Below the pieces are notes generated by a model. The model was not told where the DNA came from. It saw only the letters and a list, made by a program, of their open reading frames with translations, and did not search any database. The position numbers and the translations under genes were made by a program. Of a DNA stretch of 64,000 bases, positions 1-12,600 are shown piece by piece. Position 1 is the first letter of the stretch, and every line of letters begins with the position of its first letter. Source of the DNA: Urechis unicinctus (Eukaryota; Annelida; Polychaeta; Xenopneusta; Urechidae); the NCBI GenBank assembly GCA_034190875.2, contig CM067356.1, positions 50,472,763-50,536,762 on the forward strand. The letters are read 5' to 3'.

Positions 1-2593
1 TTAACGAAGACCCCCTGACAAATACGAGGAAACACAATCACCCTAGATAGTCCTAACAGTGTTCATTAAAGAAGGAGTTGCTGAATAAAAATCTTCTGCA
101 CAGTCATCTTCAATACTTTGCAAAAATAATTATAACACCATCGTTATGATCACAACGTTTAAACAATATCATAGCCATACAACGCTTTCTAAGATTCGAA
201 TGCCTAGCGCTTCGAATTGCAGGAGGCACATCACACTATCGCAAAATTTAAAAAAAACCTCAATACAATCACACAGTATCACGTGGTATCTATGCTCTCT
301 AACCACCATCATGGTACACGGCTTGAAGCATTCTTTACCTCTCATTCATCGTATCACATCAAGTGAATATTTCATCATGCATAATTAATCCAAATAAGCG
401 TTCTTTACAACGACACCAAGATCACCCATAGTAACTTTACTAGTAGCCTCAGACCCATGCAACGACAGAAACAAGGATTGCTTAGACAAGGACACCCAGC
501 TCCTGCCGGTTTTCTCAGGGGACTGTAAGTCGCCTTCTCAGTTTGGACAATGTTACACTTACATAATGTTCCAGTAGATTTGCGCAATGGTTTATATCAG
601 CTTTGCAGAGGATAAGAACTGAAGTATATGCTTTGAAGTTTAACCTTAACCGTTGAAGTCCACAATCACCGCAACAGTCGCATTGCGTGATATTGAGAAA
701 AGTTTGAAAGAACTGTGCCCTCTCCTGCTTGACGAGTCGTGACTGCTTCGTGAATGTTCACACTGAGGCGGGGAAACCTATTACGAAAACGTCGCTGACT
801 CAAATCTTCACTCCAGTCTGCCAAACGAGTCCGATAAGCTGATCTATTCATAGTAACAATGCATTCTATAACGTGCAATTTTAAAGATGACATGACAGAA
901 AACCAAGGTCGCATATAGCAAGCGTCAACACCTGATAACAAAAGTACATGGGGTCGAGACCTTGGCGTTAATTTGATGTGACTATTGACATTTCTAATGA
1001 ATACTCGTAAGCAATTGTTATACGTCTTATACGTCGTAGTGGAACTTCTGAAGTCCGGCATGTAGACTAAGGATCACCTCTGATCTTGGTACAAGATGAC
1101 ACATATTGTTGATTGCATTGGCTGGCAATCGTAATTCTGTTTAGTTTCGACATTCCAAAATTTGAAATCGGCTGATGTGGCTGCAAGAGACTGTTTAAAT
1201 GCATTGATCACATTCATATTTACTGTGGTCAGATATGGAGAATTTTAGTTAGCACAAGTCAACAGTATACGGCGATCTGAAGAACAATGGCCTAACGAAT
1301 GTACGTTGGATCACGAGGCCGCCAAGAAGCCTTTTGTCGTGAATATCTATTGGTATGAATCATATATACAACGCCTAGATTAAACTGAACATCCGCGTCT
1401 AATAGGCGTGCATTTACTTATCTTATTAATGATCCTGTGTTGCACTGATACATGGCTTGAGCGGTTGGAACAATTGGCGCCCACCTGTCAGATGCTGCAA
1501 GGCGGACAGCAAGTTCATGAACATAATTCTCATCACTTCCTTTTACATATAGTGGCCTCGGGAACGTTGTGTTTTGAAAAGGATCGCATAATGAAAATGA
1601 GATTCCTAATTGCCTGCCTTTACGAAAATATGTAATTGAAATCGCTTTAACCATGCCAACAAAGCTCTGATAGGTGAGAGACATTCTCACCATAAGCACT
1701 AAACGACCATAGGCTTACGCCAAGTAGGCCACACATGCTGCACTTATACAAAATGACTGTTATGGTGTTCATTGACACACAATTGACATTGAGAGCAAAA
1801 CGCGTATGTAGACGTCATACACGCCAACGCCCCACACCATGACCGATTATGCAGCAAATAGACCAGATGTATAATATTTGAAAATTTGCATCAAATGTTT
1901 GAGCATGAACATAATTATTCATTTTGCTTGATTCATTGAAGGTGATAATAGTTACAAATTCATTCATTTTTAGCCGACAAAGACACCGACACACAGTAGC
2001 AGCTAGTTACTTTGTTTTGCGCGATATACAATGAGTTATGTATGAAACATTTGTAACCTTCTTACATGCTACATCTTCCATGTTAAGCATTAGGTTTCAA
2101 GCCGCGGCAGTGAACTGTAGCATTTCCCTATAATCATTTGCCTCATATATGTTACAAATCAATGTGAATTTCCTAGCTTGCAATCGTGCCTCACATGCCA
2201 ATGCAGGGCGCTCACATCGGACGGCAATACCAAGCATCTTATCTGTACAATCGGTTAACAGTATTTATTAATTGCCTTAGGGAGGTGTTTAATATTTTCA
2301 CGAATCCCTCTGAGCCATATTTCCAGCAAACATAACCTTTTTACCATTAAGCCTCGTGTGACATTCGGCAATTGAACAGTTGCTTGGTTCATGCAGTTAT
2401 GATCCATGATCCAGAAATTCCATGAACGTGATTGCTGCTTAGGAAATCCAAGAGACACACCGGCCATTTCAATCGATCGAAATGTCCTCTTGGATTTGCA
2501 TCAGTCAAACTTGATACGACTGAATTAGCGGATATCTAAACCAATGCATTGCACGTCGAATCAAGAAGAACTATGTCTTTTTCATCGCGATAT
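1..2593. other. unrecognised AT-rich non-coding stretch
   Basis: I see no gene, RNA or mobile element here. The longest open frame is 131 codons at 666-1061 on the minus strand. It has no recognisable domain, no repeat of motif and no convincing splice context, so I treat it as chance. Short unspliced exons of a host gene cannot be excluded by reading alone. Confidence 0.6.
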
Positions 2594-2725
2594 TCCTGAT
2601 TTCGCCACAATAATAATCCATTTCCAAACGGCTATATATCCCACGCATTTGTGATCATTTTGCATCCCTGATTTTCGCCATAATATAATCCATTTTCCGA
2701 ATATCCCATTTTGTGAGATCAAGCA
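2594..2725. repeat. two-copy tandem duplication, unit about 71 bp
   Basis: Two adjacent, slightly diverged copies begin with TCCTGATTTCGCC (2594) and TCCCTGATTTTCGCC (2665). Both continue through an AATAATCCATTT-like core to a TATCCCA motif. The second copy carries small deletions. The minus-strand open frame across the pair (2582-2893) shows the same repetition in its translation and is not a gene. Confidence 0.75.
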
Positions 2726-3900
2726 GAATCGGTAGTTTAACCATCTCCTTATTGCAATCCCGAAATAAACAGCGCCAACAAAAGCGCAGCGTTCAGTTAT
2801 TAGTCTGTCTATTTGTAAGGCATGCTTTTCCGAAATTAAGCCCAAGTCATTTGAAATATGTAAAGCACGACACTCTTCAAACTTACTGTGCACTTTGTTG
2901 GCCTTGAGTTACGCGTAGTTATAAAATCGTTTTTTTACTATTATTTCCCCCGTTAATACTGGCGAGCATGTCAATACTGCGCAACAAAACGCAACCGTCT
3001 CAACAAGCCTCGTTAAAAACGGGTACAGACACTCTCTGTTATATGAGATTGCGATTAGATTGCAATTGTCTGGCTAGTTTTAATCAAGCGCGAGTATAAT
3101 AGTGCACGCATTTCACCTCAGCACATTGAACACTGCCAGTTACGGATAACTTTTAATGTCGCACACATTAATGTAAGAACGAAAGGCGCCGAAAAGAAAG
3201 ACATTATTTAGGGCAAGTGATACTTTTGTTGATCAATACGTTGATCCATAAGGCTCTAAATACCCTGTACACGTGATTATGGCACTTCTTACAAAATATA
3301 AACATAATAAGAAGTTAACGATCTTAGTTCTACACAATTGAACATAACAACCGTGCATGTCCATTATATCGATATTACATATACATATTACATATACATT
3401 ATACCAAACGATGTGTCGTATGACATATCATCAGAGATGAACCCTCTGTGCTTTCTTTTGTCGAAATATGTTCTAATGAGGAACACGAGTGGTGTGACTG
3501 GAACAGCAGTAGGAGCGATAAAATTAGATTGCACTCGAACGTGCGCTTCATTTGCCAGGGAAATGGGCGCTTAGGCAATAGCGCAGTTACTGTTGCTACA
3601 TCAACAAAGATCATCAATAATGTATGCAGATGTTATCCGCATTAGGCGGGTTTATAGGACAATATAGAGATATGATATAGCGTCATTGATGGTGGCAATT
3701 ATTCCTGCAGCAGCATTGTGCCCATAACAGAAAGTACACATTGTCTATGTGGACTGATGTGTATTGAATAGGAATAAATGAATTAAACGATGGGGAATGT
3801 ACTAATGTAACATATCACAGAATAATGCACTCACACAGAGTCTATACCGGTCTTTATTCAGAACAACGCTGTCACATGCAAAAGTTTTTATAGCATCCTT
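2726..3900. other. unrecognised stretch with one short repeat fragment
   Basis: No gene seen. Around 3430-3480 the text CCTCTGTGCTTTCTTTTGTCG resembles the starts of the repeat copies at about 18,860 and 63,160 (CCCTCTGTGCTGTCCTTTG), so a small copy of that repeat probably lies here. Near 3745 a further fragment, ATGTGGACTGATG, also matches the copy at 18,976. Confidence 0.45.
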
Positions 3901-3936
3901 AACCATGCAATCAGGTCATGACCATGCAATCAGGTC
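3901..3936. repeat. 19-bp tandem duplication
   Basis: The unit ACCATGCAATCAGGTCATG at 3902-3920 is followed immediately by ACCATGCAATCAGGTC at 3921-3936. It is a short exact duplication with no sign of function. Confidence 0.85.
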
Positions 3937-4126
3937 TTTTTTACATGTACAAATTATCCTCTCTATTAGACTTATATTTGAACTTCTATTAGGTACCACG
4001 CCGAAAAGGATGTTATTTTGTTACATAATTAAAGCGTGGCAAGCGACAAGGGTGACGAGACATACATAATGTTATGTACGAAATGAGTTCGAATCGTCAT
4101 TAGTGCCATCAATATTATAATCATCG

Positions 4127-4158
<32 letters not shown>

Positions 4159-5590
4159 TCATACTGACAAACGCAACAATCTTCAAACTAAAGTTGAGAA
4201 CTGGTAATATGTGGTTGCAATGCTACCATCACGTAGCATGGATCAGAGCGGCACCGATGCAGCACATATACACAGCAGCAATGTTTTCCTGTGTATTATG
4301 TTCCTATTTGTATGTAGACGACTAGGCAGACGAGTGCAAGCACTTAATTGACATTCATCTGCACTAAGATAATATATACTGGTAAAAGGTGCTCCACTGA
4401 CGGGGCTGCAGACAGAGTGGATAACTATTATGAATTTGCATCCCCATCCGCTTAAACAAAATGACGATACTCGTCGAAGATACCAGCGCCCCACCCCTAC
4501 CACATCCCACACCCACCCCTTTTATATATAGTTAACCTGCTACCATCGTTCTCAAGGAAATCCTGAAAGGAGACCACATTTCAAGTGGAAGAGATCTGGT
4601 TTCTTTAGGGATGAGTGAAGTTACACCATGGTGCAATTGTGTAAGAATCCAGACGTATCTTACACGGTAAGCCTGTAAGGCTCGAATAATTTATTGGAGC
4701 AACCAACAAGAGGGATTTGAACTCTACAATAATAGTATGATTCATTGCTGGGACACAATTTAGGCGTCCATTGATTACCGTAGTTGACTTCAGGTAACCA
4801 CAGTGTGCTGTGCCTCGTAAAAATTGCGTCGTAGAAATACGAAAATTCTAAGCTGTTTTTGTCAATGGCACCACTGATCAGCATCTTTGGGTCAACGCAT
4901 TAATGCCGAGTGGGCATTAATATGTGGTCATACGTAAGGTTGTGTTTTGTAATGTCGCTAAAGAGAAGTCGAGTACACATATAAATGATATCGAGCTTCG
5001 CTAAATATTGAGGTTGCATTCTTCTTCGCAATGCCTGCTCAGGCTGGTTAGCATCTTATTCTAACTCCTTACTCAGTTGGTAAACATGTTCCTTGGAGGA
5101 ATGGTTGCCAGCAGTATAATTCCAATACCATAAAGCTAGGATGTCCGTGAAACAGCGTCATCCGGGTTCGACTTAGATTATTTATATTTCGATAAAAGCG
5201 ACCCATTGGTTTCAACGATTCATTGGCCCTATCCTTCGTTTATCATGCAATGGTGCAACACGCTTTGTTCACGCATATTTTACAATGAATAAAAGTTGTG
5301 ATTGATAGGATAGCAGCATATGCCTTAACGATGGTCCTAATAACTACCCCCAGATGCGGCTGATATTTGAAGGTTCTTCTTGTCACAAACACTTGTGACA
5401 CATCAGTAAACATATCTGCGTTTTTACTTGGATAAGCAGTCATTTGCGAACAACTAGTTAAGTAGGGTGCAAATGCAATGTGCTTTCTCTAATTGATAGA
5501 CGTGGGTCATTAACAAAATAAAAAACCCGCAAATGCATTTAATTGAATAAGTAAACATATTCTAGCCTGTCATAATAAAAATTACAACAT
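3937..5590. other. unrecognised stretch with an (ATC)n run
   Basis: No gene seen. A perfect trinucleotide run of ATC lies at 4121-4159. The open frame of 89 codons at 4243-4512 on the minus strand has no recognisable content. Confidence 0.6.
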
Positions 5591-5652
5591 ATAACATATG
5601 AAAATATATATAGTATACAATAATATATTTGCATATGTATATTCATAATTAA

Positions 5653-5725
<73 letters not shown>

Positions 5726-5978
5726 ATATATATATATGTATTTACATACTAATACATTTGTAAATTATAAAAATATAAATGTTCATGTACACAAATATGT
5801 ATATATAAATATATAGATATATATTTACATGTACATATATATATATATATTAATATATATATACATGTTTATATACATTTTAATTATATATATATTCATG
5901 TATAAAACATATATATATATATATACATATATATATACATATAAATACTTAAATATATACACAAATATATATAAATGC

Positions 5979-6043
<65 letters not shown>

Positions 6044-6045
6044 AA
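5591..6045. repeat. AT-only low-complexity block
   Basis: About 450 bases made almost wholly of A and T. They are organised as (TA)n runs broken by single G or C bases, with the longest clean runs near 5660-5690 and 6000-6040. The translated IYIYIYI frames on both strands are a by-product. Such blocks form hairpins easily and are common sites of slippage and assembly error. Confidence 0.95.
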
Positions 6046-6727
6046 ACGGTATACCAAATTCCCTGAACACTAAGCTAAATTTTAAATTGTTTCTCTTTGT
6101 CATTGCCTTAATTAATGTCAGTATCTTAAATACGCGTTTGCTGGGTTTGTTGTAATTTGTACATGAGCAAAACGAGCCTAAACAACCATCGATTCCATGG
6201 ACACTATACTTATATTGTTGATTTCAAACCATTGTTGCATTGTGTTTATTTTGTTATTTTTGCAAGCTTCCACGGTTGTAATGAATTATGACTGGGTCGA
6301 ACCAAAACCCCTACCTCGCTTGGGGATCACGTAGAGCATATAGCCGATTGCGCTACGGGCTTCATGAAAATGACTTAACTCCGCAGAATGATACATATTC
6401 CATGGTCCATTCTGGGGCCAAGGAATAATTACTGTGCGTTCCTTTGAGCGTTGCAGAAATAACTTGATCGAGTCAACCGTCATGTTTTGCATGCTAAACA
6501 AATAGCACAAAATTTTCCAGTTATTTAACGTAGCATCCGCTGTAAAGGCACGAATAACAATATGTGAGCATATAACCTCCTCATATTACCATGTTTACAT
6601 ATATGCAGAGCACGATAGATGGATTCTATTCATTTTAAGTAATGTTTGAAATAGAGTTATTTGCCTAATCATCCTAAATTCCGCACTAACCGAAGCGATA
6701 TACGAGTTTGATGGCCTTTTATTTTGT
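6046..6727. other. unrecognised stretch
   Basis: I see no gene or repeat copy here. A 74-codon minus-strand frame at 6286-6510 has no recognisable domain. Confidence 0.55.
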
Positions 6728-6845
6728 TTGTATGTATGTATGTAGTATGTATGTATGTATGTATGTATGTATGTATGTATGTATGTATGTATGTATGTAT
6801 GTATGTATGTATGTATGTATGTATGTATGTATGTATGTATGTATG

Positions 6846-6877
<32 letters not shown>

Positions 6878-7518
6878 TGTATGTATGTCTGTATGTCTGT
6901 ATGTATGTATGTATGTATGTATGTATGTCTGTATGTATGTCTGTATGTATGTCTGTCTGTATGTATGTATGTATGTATGTATGTCTGTGTATGTCTGTAT
7001 GTATGTATGTATGTATGTATGTATGTATGTATGTATGTATGTATGTATGTATGTCTGTCTGTCTGTCTGTCTGTATGTATGTCTGTATGTATGTATGTCT
7101 GTATGTATGTATGTATGTCTGTATGTATGTCTGTATGTCTGTATGTATGTATGTATGTATGTATGTATGTATGTCTGTATGTATGTATGTATGTATGTCT
7201 GTATGTATGTCTGTATGTATGTCTGTATGTATGTATGTCTGCCTGTATGTGTGTATGTATGTATGTATGTATGTATGTGTATGTATGTATGTATGTATGT
7301 ATGTATGTATGTATGTATGTCTGTATGTATGTATGTATGTATGTATGTATGTATGTGTCTGTATGTATGTGTCTGTATGTCTGTATGTATGTATGTATGT
7401 ATGTCTGTCTTTATGTATGTATGTATGTATGTATGTATGTATGTTTTTATGTATGAATGTATGTATACATGTATGAATGTAATTAAGTATTAATGTATGC
7501 ATGTATGTGTGTATGTAA
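6728..7518. repeat. (TATG)n tetranucleotide array, imperfect
   Basis: About 790 bases of the TATG tetranucleotide. The first part (6745-6880) is nearly pure. From about 6887 to 7410 it is broken repeatedly by TGTC units and a few TGTG units. TATG repeats contain no stop codon in any frame on either strand, which explains the apparent proteins of 233-277 residues (MYVC repeats on plus, YIHT repeats on minus). These are not genes. No LINE remains were recognised at its edges, unlike the other two arrays of the same unit in this window. Confidence 0.98.
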
Positions 7519-9017
7519 CTATTTTCGAGTGTGCGTGTTCCGGTATTTAGTCTATTGTAGATATAATGTACCTAACGCATTGCAGAGACAGCATATTGCA
7601 CAATGGTCATGCACATGTGCCAATACAACCGTGTTTTACTGAGAGGTTTCTGGTCGTTGCTGAGTTGTTTAATTATTGATAAAGTAGGCGTGAAATCATC
7701 TCGTTATACCAGTTGGTTACAATATTCACCATACCACATGCTGGTTGTGTCTGTCGGAAACACATGAATGTGCTGACGAACACGTGTAGTTGGCAGGCAA
7801 ACTAGCACCTGCTCATTAATAAACAAGCATAAGCAAAACTATCTACTATATGGTCGTTGCGTCTATTATCGGTGAATATAATAACATGTGCATCCAATAT
7901 GCGAAATCGTGAGGTAGACCACCAGCAGCGATGTGTAATTGTTAAAAGGTAGGAATTCTCGCAGCCATTACTCAAACCACTGTTTAAGAGCAATTGTTCC
8001 ACTGGCGAATGGTCAGTGTCAGAATTCCTGTCGCAAGCTTCCAAAATCGACAAATATAACGCGGTTAGTTACGAAAAGGTTCCACTTTGAGGGCACACAA
8101 GATGTTATACAGTCTTCAATCATAATAAAACCAATGGTTCTTGTCCATGGCAAGACAAAATCCGTAAGACGCAAGTTGAATCTTGATAATTTCGAGGTTT
8201 TAGTCTCAATCACATTAAGTATTATCATATATTTAGAGCTTCACTTCATATGTGCTCATCGAGAAATACACAATTGCTCTTTAAGGTGCTCGTATTTAAC
8301 CAAGTATCTCGTCAATATCCCCAATGAAAGAAATATAGAAATGCCACTGTCATTTTTCCGCTTGTGAATAAACTCTAAGAACGGCAACTCAATTTAATCC
8401 TACGCTGAAATATGCTATTCACTATGCCATTGGCGAGGATCACTGACTGTGATGTCGAGCTGCGCGAGCTATATCTCACAATTGCCATGAAACACATCAT
8501 CGACTCATGACAGCAAATAATGGTTTATTACCATGCGTAACGTCTCTTAAAACAGCATTCTAGTTATATATCAGATATATGAGTCTGTGTACAACTCCAG
8601 CAGTTTTCAAAATTATTGGTAAACGCTATGTATATATTCTGAGGCTTTGCTTGCGTCCATGCATTTTATGTCATCTATTCCAAGCATATAGACTTGCTGA
8701 AGTATCCCAGCCGGCTGTGATGTGAATGTAGGGACTGATTTATAATGAACAGGGCATTTACAGCTTTATTACATCCATGATTAATGGCCTGACATCTGTC
8801 GGAGTTTGACGATCATCGTAGTAAGTATCAGAAATCACCTGTGTAATGCCTTTTTCACACTATTTATTTGCTTTGACTGACCCTGTATTATGCATAAACG
8901 TAGATGGTTTGTTTATTAACGCATTTAGCGCTAACTATCCCCATTTTCGACGCACCGCCTAACACGGTTAGTGGCCAATAGTGTTCGTTAGGAAGTGATC
9001 CATCAGTCGATGGCCGT
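7519..9017. other. unrecognised stretch
   Basis: No gene recognised. Overlapping open frames of 142 codons (7939-8367, plus) and 83 and 69 codons (minus) have no recognisable motif and no obvious splice structure. Confidence 0.5.
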
Positions 9018-10170
9018 ATTATGAACACGTTATCATTCAAAAGAGGTTACAATTACAAGGTCGGTGCGATTAAATATAAGGATCGTTGATACATTAAGCA
9101 GACCATACGCACCAACTGAATTTGTGTTATGTAACCATATGCTATCATACAATTATTCAAAGTTATACAATACAATGCTAGCATATGCAGAGGCTATTTT
9201 GCTACTTTATTTCAATAACAAAAGAGCGAATTGCATAAACTAAAAAAACAACGTATGACAGGGTATACGTTTGATAGGAGCACAGTTACTAAGAAATATT
9301 ACCTGTTAATTTGATTCCACTTGCATCATTTGACCATTCCGTTTGCGATTCACCTGCTCATGCTGGTATTAATCCGATATTAACGATCACCACTGAACGT
9401 AACTCACCCATGAGATGATCGAGAAAGTATAGCACATTACTGTTGTATTATGTATCATAAAAACATATATTTACACTCAATTTATTCACATTAGTAGTTT
9501 GCAGAGTGGTCTTATGTATTCAACGAATACCAACACTGCCTTAACATACGATACCCGAACATCAGCATGATGAATGGTAAGTGCATACATGACTGTGACG
9601 TATAATAAAAGCGTGATAATATATGCCATTCATGAACGATATGTCAGAGATTATGGGTATTGTGGGGCCAGTTGCGGAATAACAGGCGGCCATAATGTCA
9701 TTTTATTACCACATACGTTTGCTATTGTGCATTGACCATTTCCCAAAAATGCAAAGTCCTCTATCTGACTGAATTCAGATTTGCATGCCATTCATTGCTG
9801 TCGAAATAATCTTAACCCACATTACTTCAATGCATATGCTGTATCTAAACCACTATTTCAGTGAAAACATTGCATTTGCAGTTGGGGCTTTATATATCAT
9901 TTACGTTGTGGATTGTAATGTATATCACGGTATTTTTCCAGATGTGTATAACCTTACCTGTCACCTCACATAAACCTCGAGTCCCATTTGTACAGTTACT
10001 ATTCCAAGGAGCGTGTTACAAATGAAAAGATGTTTTGAATAGCAATTCGGTGTTACAGTTACACGCAGTAGATTTAAGCACATTTGCTTTTGGGTGTCAT
10101 TGTCAGAAAACGATCCAACGTTGTACATTGGGTATGCAACGTTGAATATAGCATAATTTGTAAACTTGTG
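9018..10170 (+). repeat. decayed long repeat, copy A
   Basis: This stretch aligns by eye with two later places in the same direction. 9018-9277 matches 14,873-15,224 (shared ATGAACAC-TTATCAT, CAAAAGAGCGAAT and ATACGTTTGA). 9300-10,170 matches 22,440-23,670, with shared blocks at 9466-9600 (TTAGTAGT, CATGACTGTGA) and 9780-10,170 (GCATATGCTGTATCTA, GAGCGTGTTAC, TATGTTTTGAATAG-like, CAACGTTGAA). Divergence is heavy, so the copies are old. No open frame is conserved between copies. I name it only as a repeat; family unknown. Strand is arbitrary and set by the shared direction of the copies. Confidence 0.75.
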
Positions 10171-10594
10171 ACTGTTTGCCTGCAACTCGTTTAACCTGTA
10201 GCCACATTCTAAACCAACATTGATGAAATCTTCAACCCATAGTGTTCAAGAATTGCCTAAAAGGGAATATCTCTTATATACATCTACTACCTTTCTATAA
10301 TGGTGTGTAATGCGGTACAATGAATGCTTCATTGGCTAACGGTACAATTTGTATGCAATTTTGTGCATGACGGTTAAACAATATGAAGGGTCTTTTCTTG
10401 TATGTCCTCGCTCGTTCCCGACGCTGACAAGCCATGGCGAGCCATCATAACGCGAGCTGATTTTGCAAAACATCGTATCTTTACTGTCGTTGTCTGCCTG
10501 TCATTAACGGTGCTGGAAAATACATAAATGAAAATATATACATCAAGCGATATGAAATATATTAGTTGTCCTCCGCATAAATGATAATGTCATA
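10171..10594. other. unrecognised stretch between repeat copy and LINE relic
   Basis: No gene seen. It separates the end of the recognisable repeat match from the first LINE-like codons at about 10,595. Confidence 0.5.
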
Positions 10595-11560
10595 TCAAAT
10601 ACCCAATATAGAGGCAGTTAATAATATACATATAGATGATAAACAAAAAATTGAGGATGAATTGCTGAACAATTATTTTACAGATATAAGTAACACAATA
10701 GTTCGTGATTTAAAGCAATCTTTTTCTAGATGAAGTAACGGAGGGAGGAGGACATTTTTGAGATAACTCAAAAGCTTTAATCAAAGACAAGCTATGGACA
10801 TGATGATATCCCTTTTTATCTGACCTTGGTGGCTGAGTGTTGGCTATGTTTTATCTGCAATACAATTGCCTGTACCTCAGAATCCCTCGTATAATGCATA
10901 CCATCGGAATGCGTTGTAGGGGGTAGGTAGATCTGGTGTGGTGAATTATTCATTTCCTTATCTGGAGCAGTTGAGCCAATCCTAGCGAATATAAGACCCA
11001 CAAAAACCGCGCACCAACGCAGAACTCCACAGACGTCCATCGAAGTCTACATAATTCTCACAGGAGTCAAGAAGGAAGATAGCCAGACTCGTCAACTTCA
11101 AGATAGGCTTCAAAAGAGACTCACCTACTTCTACTTTGTGTTCTGCTTGTGGATTGAAATAGAAAATAAACCATCTTTGGTTTAAACGGAGTCCTTCATT
11201 ACATGTACACCTACAGACCGTGTTGGTAAATTGAAGTAAAAGAACGCGCAATAGAAGGACAAATATTGATATCTAAGCCTCACCCCAATGCGCGATATGG
11301 ACTAAACAATTACCGCCCAATTAGTTTACTGCCATGTTTTTCATACATATTGGACAAAAATTGTCCATAATAGGGTTTCAGATTTCTTTTCCCAAATATT
11401 CCGTACTATACCATCATCAGTATGGATTTCAAAAAAACAATTCAACCATGCACCCGATCCTACATTTGCTATCTCTGTCCGCAGACGCAAATAAGCGTTT
11501 ACACGGTTTGCAACTGAAATGAGCTTATTATTCTAATCGTCAATTTAACTGGTAGTTTGT
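10595..11560 (+). mobile_element. decayed CR1/Jockey-type LINE fragment (RT part), interrupted
   Basis: Three pieces of a reverse transcriptase read in plus-strand order. Around 10,612-10,720: DDKQKIEDELLNNYFTDI, the usual segment just before the RT. Around 10,775-10,815: SKTSYGHDDIPFYL, matching the family's K-SGHDDIP block. From 11,296: NNYRPISLLPCFSYILDK, the classic RT motif, followed after a frameshift by HNRVSDFF and by QYGFQKNNSTMHPILHL (11,421-11,475). Frameshifts and stops are scattered through it, so it is long dead. Between the second and third pieces about 500 bases are found where family members usually have about 180, and this stretch reads as something else (see the minus-strand exon-like frame). 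Clade is inferred from motifs only. Confidence 0.8.
10816..11040 (-). CDS. exon-like open frame, possible signal-anchor protein (doubtful)
   Basis: A 74-codon minus-strand frame begins at an ATG (11,040) with an in-frame TAG three codons upstream. The start of the protein holds a short hydrophobic stretch (residues about 5-21, GVLRWCAVFVGLIFARI), then a polar, proline- and histidine-containing stem. This resembles the signal anchor and stem of type II Golgi enzymes, but no family is recognised. The frame ends just after CACCAAG-GTCAGA at about 10,824-10,827, which would serve as a 5' splice site, so it could be a first coding exon. It sits between two parts of a LINE on the opposite strand, so it may equally be a chance frame or inserted debris. 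Start context is weak (T at -3). Confidence 0.22.
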   Translation of the reverse strand: MDVCGVLRWCAVFVGLIFARIGSTAPDKEMNNSPHQIYLPPTTHSDGMHYTRDSEVQAIVLQIKHSQHSATKVR

Positions 11561-12274
11561 ATTGCAAGTCTATCTTTAATATTATAGGATCGAATGTAAC
11601 ATTCGCCATCATGTCATCTGTTGCTGCAGTCATTACTGGTGCTGTCCTCTAGTTCGCCGCTGAAAAATTCTTTTGTAATTGTTGCCATCTTCTACTGCTG
11701 GCGTTCATGGACAGATGATAGTAGTCCAAAATATGATATGATGCAATTTGGGAAGGACACTGATAGCAAATCTCTCACAGTATATCGGCACATATTACTG
11801 ATGAGAACGAATATACAAATGTGAATAGTGACGCGGACTGGTGATGGCTCCAAATGAGTCGTAAAAGCCATTCACCATTGTGGCCTATATTAAATACCGA
11901 AAGGTATCGATATTATCCGCATGGTATAGTTTTATTGCACACCCGATCGTCCGTTGCATTATTGCAAGCAAATAAATGTTAGTTTAATAGTCCATATATT
12001 TGATGTAACTGTCTTTCAGAAGCCAAATGGGCAATCGATAGAGAACTCCCTGCAAGCAGCCATATTTATGTGGTTTTCTGCCTCCTTAAGAAGGTATGAA
12101 AATTATTTTAGTTCGCCCACAAAATCTAGTGACTTATCCAATGTTGTTGTTATAATAAAGCGAACATTATTTGTAAATTCTTTGGTAGTCCATGTTTACA
12201 CTGAAGATGGCCTGGTGGCATTGTCATCAAGCGTAATTACTGTCTCACCAATGGATTCGGCGATTGCTTAATTA
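11561..12274. other. mostly unrecognised; short repeat fragment
   Basis: A fragment at about 11,895-11,970 (CCGAAAGGTAT, TATAGTTTTATTGCACACC, then ATTGCAAGC) resembles part of the repeat copies at 19,495-19,565 and 63,740-63,815. The 105-codon frame at 11,954-12,271 has no recognisable domain. Confidence 0.5.
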
Positions 12275-12600
12275 TTACAGGACAACAGCCATTGAACTAA
12301 ATTATACATAACTGACAGCAATGCACAGAGGGTTTGTCAGGTAGATAAAAGTAGGCTTTTATTATCCAAATCAATGTATCTACCACGCAGTTAAAGCACT
12401 AATCTCGACCTTTGACTATCGTGAATACGACCATAATCTTGTGATCTATTTATTATGAAAACTGTTGAGGTAATATGATTATGGTAAGATCATAAAAATA
12501 AATTGCAACAGAGAGCGTGTATGGACCAATATGCATCATTTGTTAGAATGGTGTTGTAAAGTGACTTAAGGTACCACACAATGTGCGTCCGCGCATGCAA
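12275..12600 (+). repeat. decayed repeat fragment, pairs with 15,915-16,310
   Basis: Clear by-eye match in the same direction to 15,915-16,310. Shared text includes CAGCCAT-GAACTAAAT, CAATGCACNGA, CAATGTATCT, CGTGAATAC-ACCATAATCT and GTGCATCAT-like blocks in the same order with similar spacing. No coding content. Confidence 0.75.

Noticed and set aside
666-1061. 131-codon minus-strand frame as a gene
   Set aside because: No recognisable domain, no nearby coding exon and no composition change. Frames of this length are expected by chance in 64 kb.
5825-6103. IYIYIY-rich frames on both strands
   Set aside because: Product of the AT-only block.
6669-7502. Long open frames (233-277 codons) reading MYVC or YIHT repeats on both strands
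   Set aside because: TATG repeats have no stop codon in any frame on either strand. The frames follow the microsatellite exactly and hold nothing else.
6728-7518. CRISPR-like array
   Set aside because: Uniform 4-base units without spacers, in an animal-type genome. No array with repeats and unique spacers was seen anywhere.
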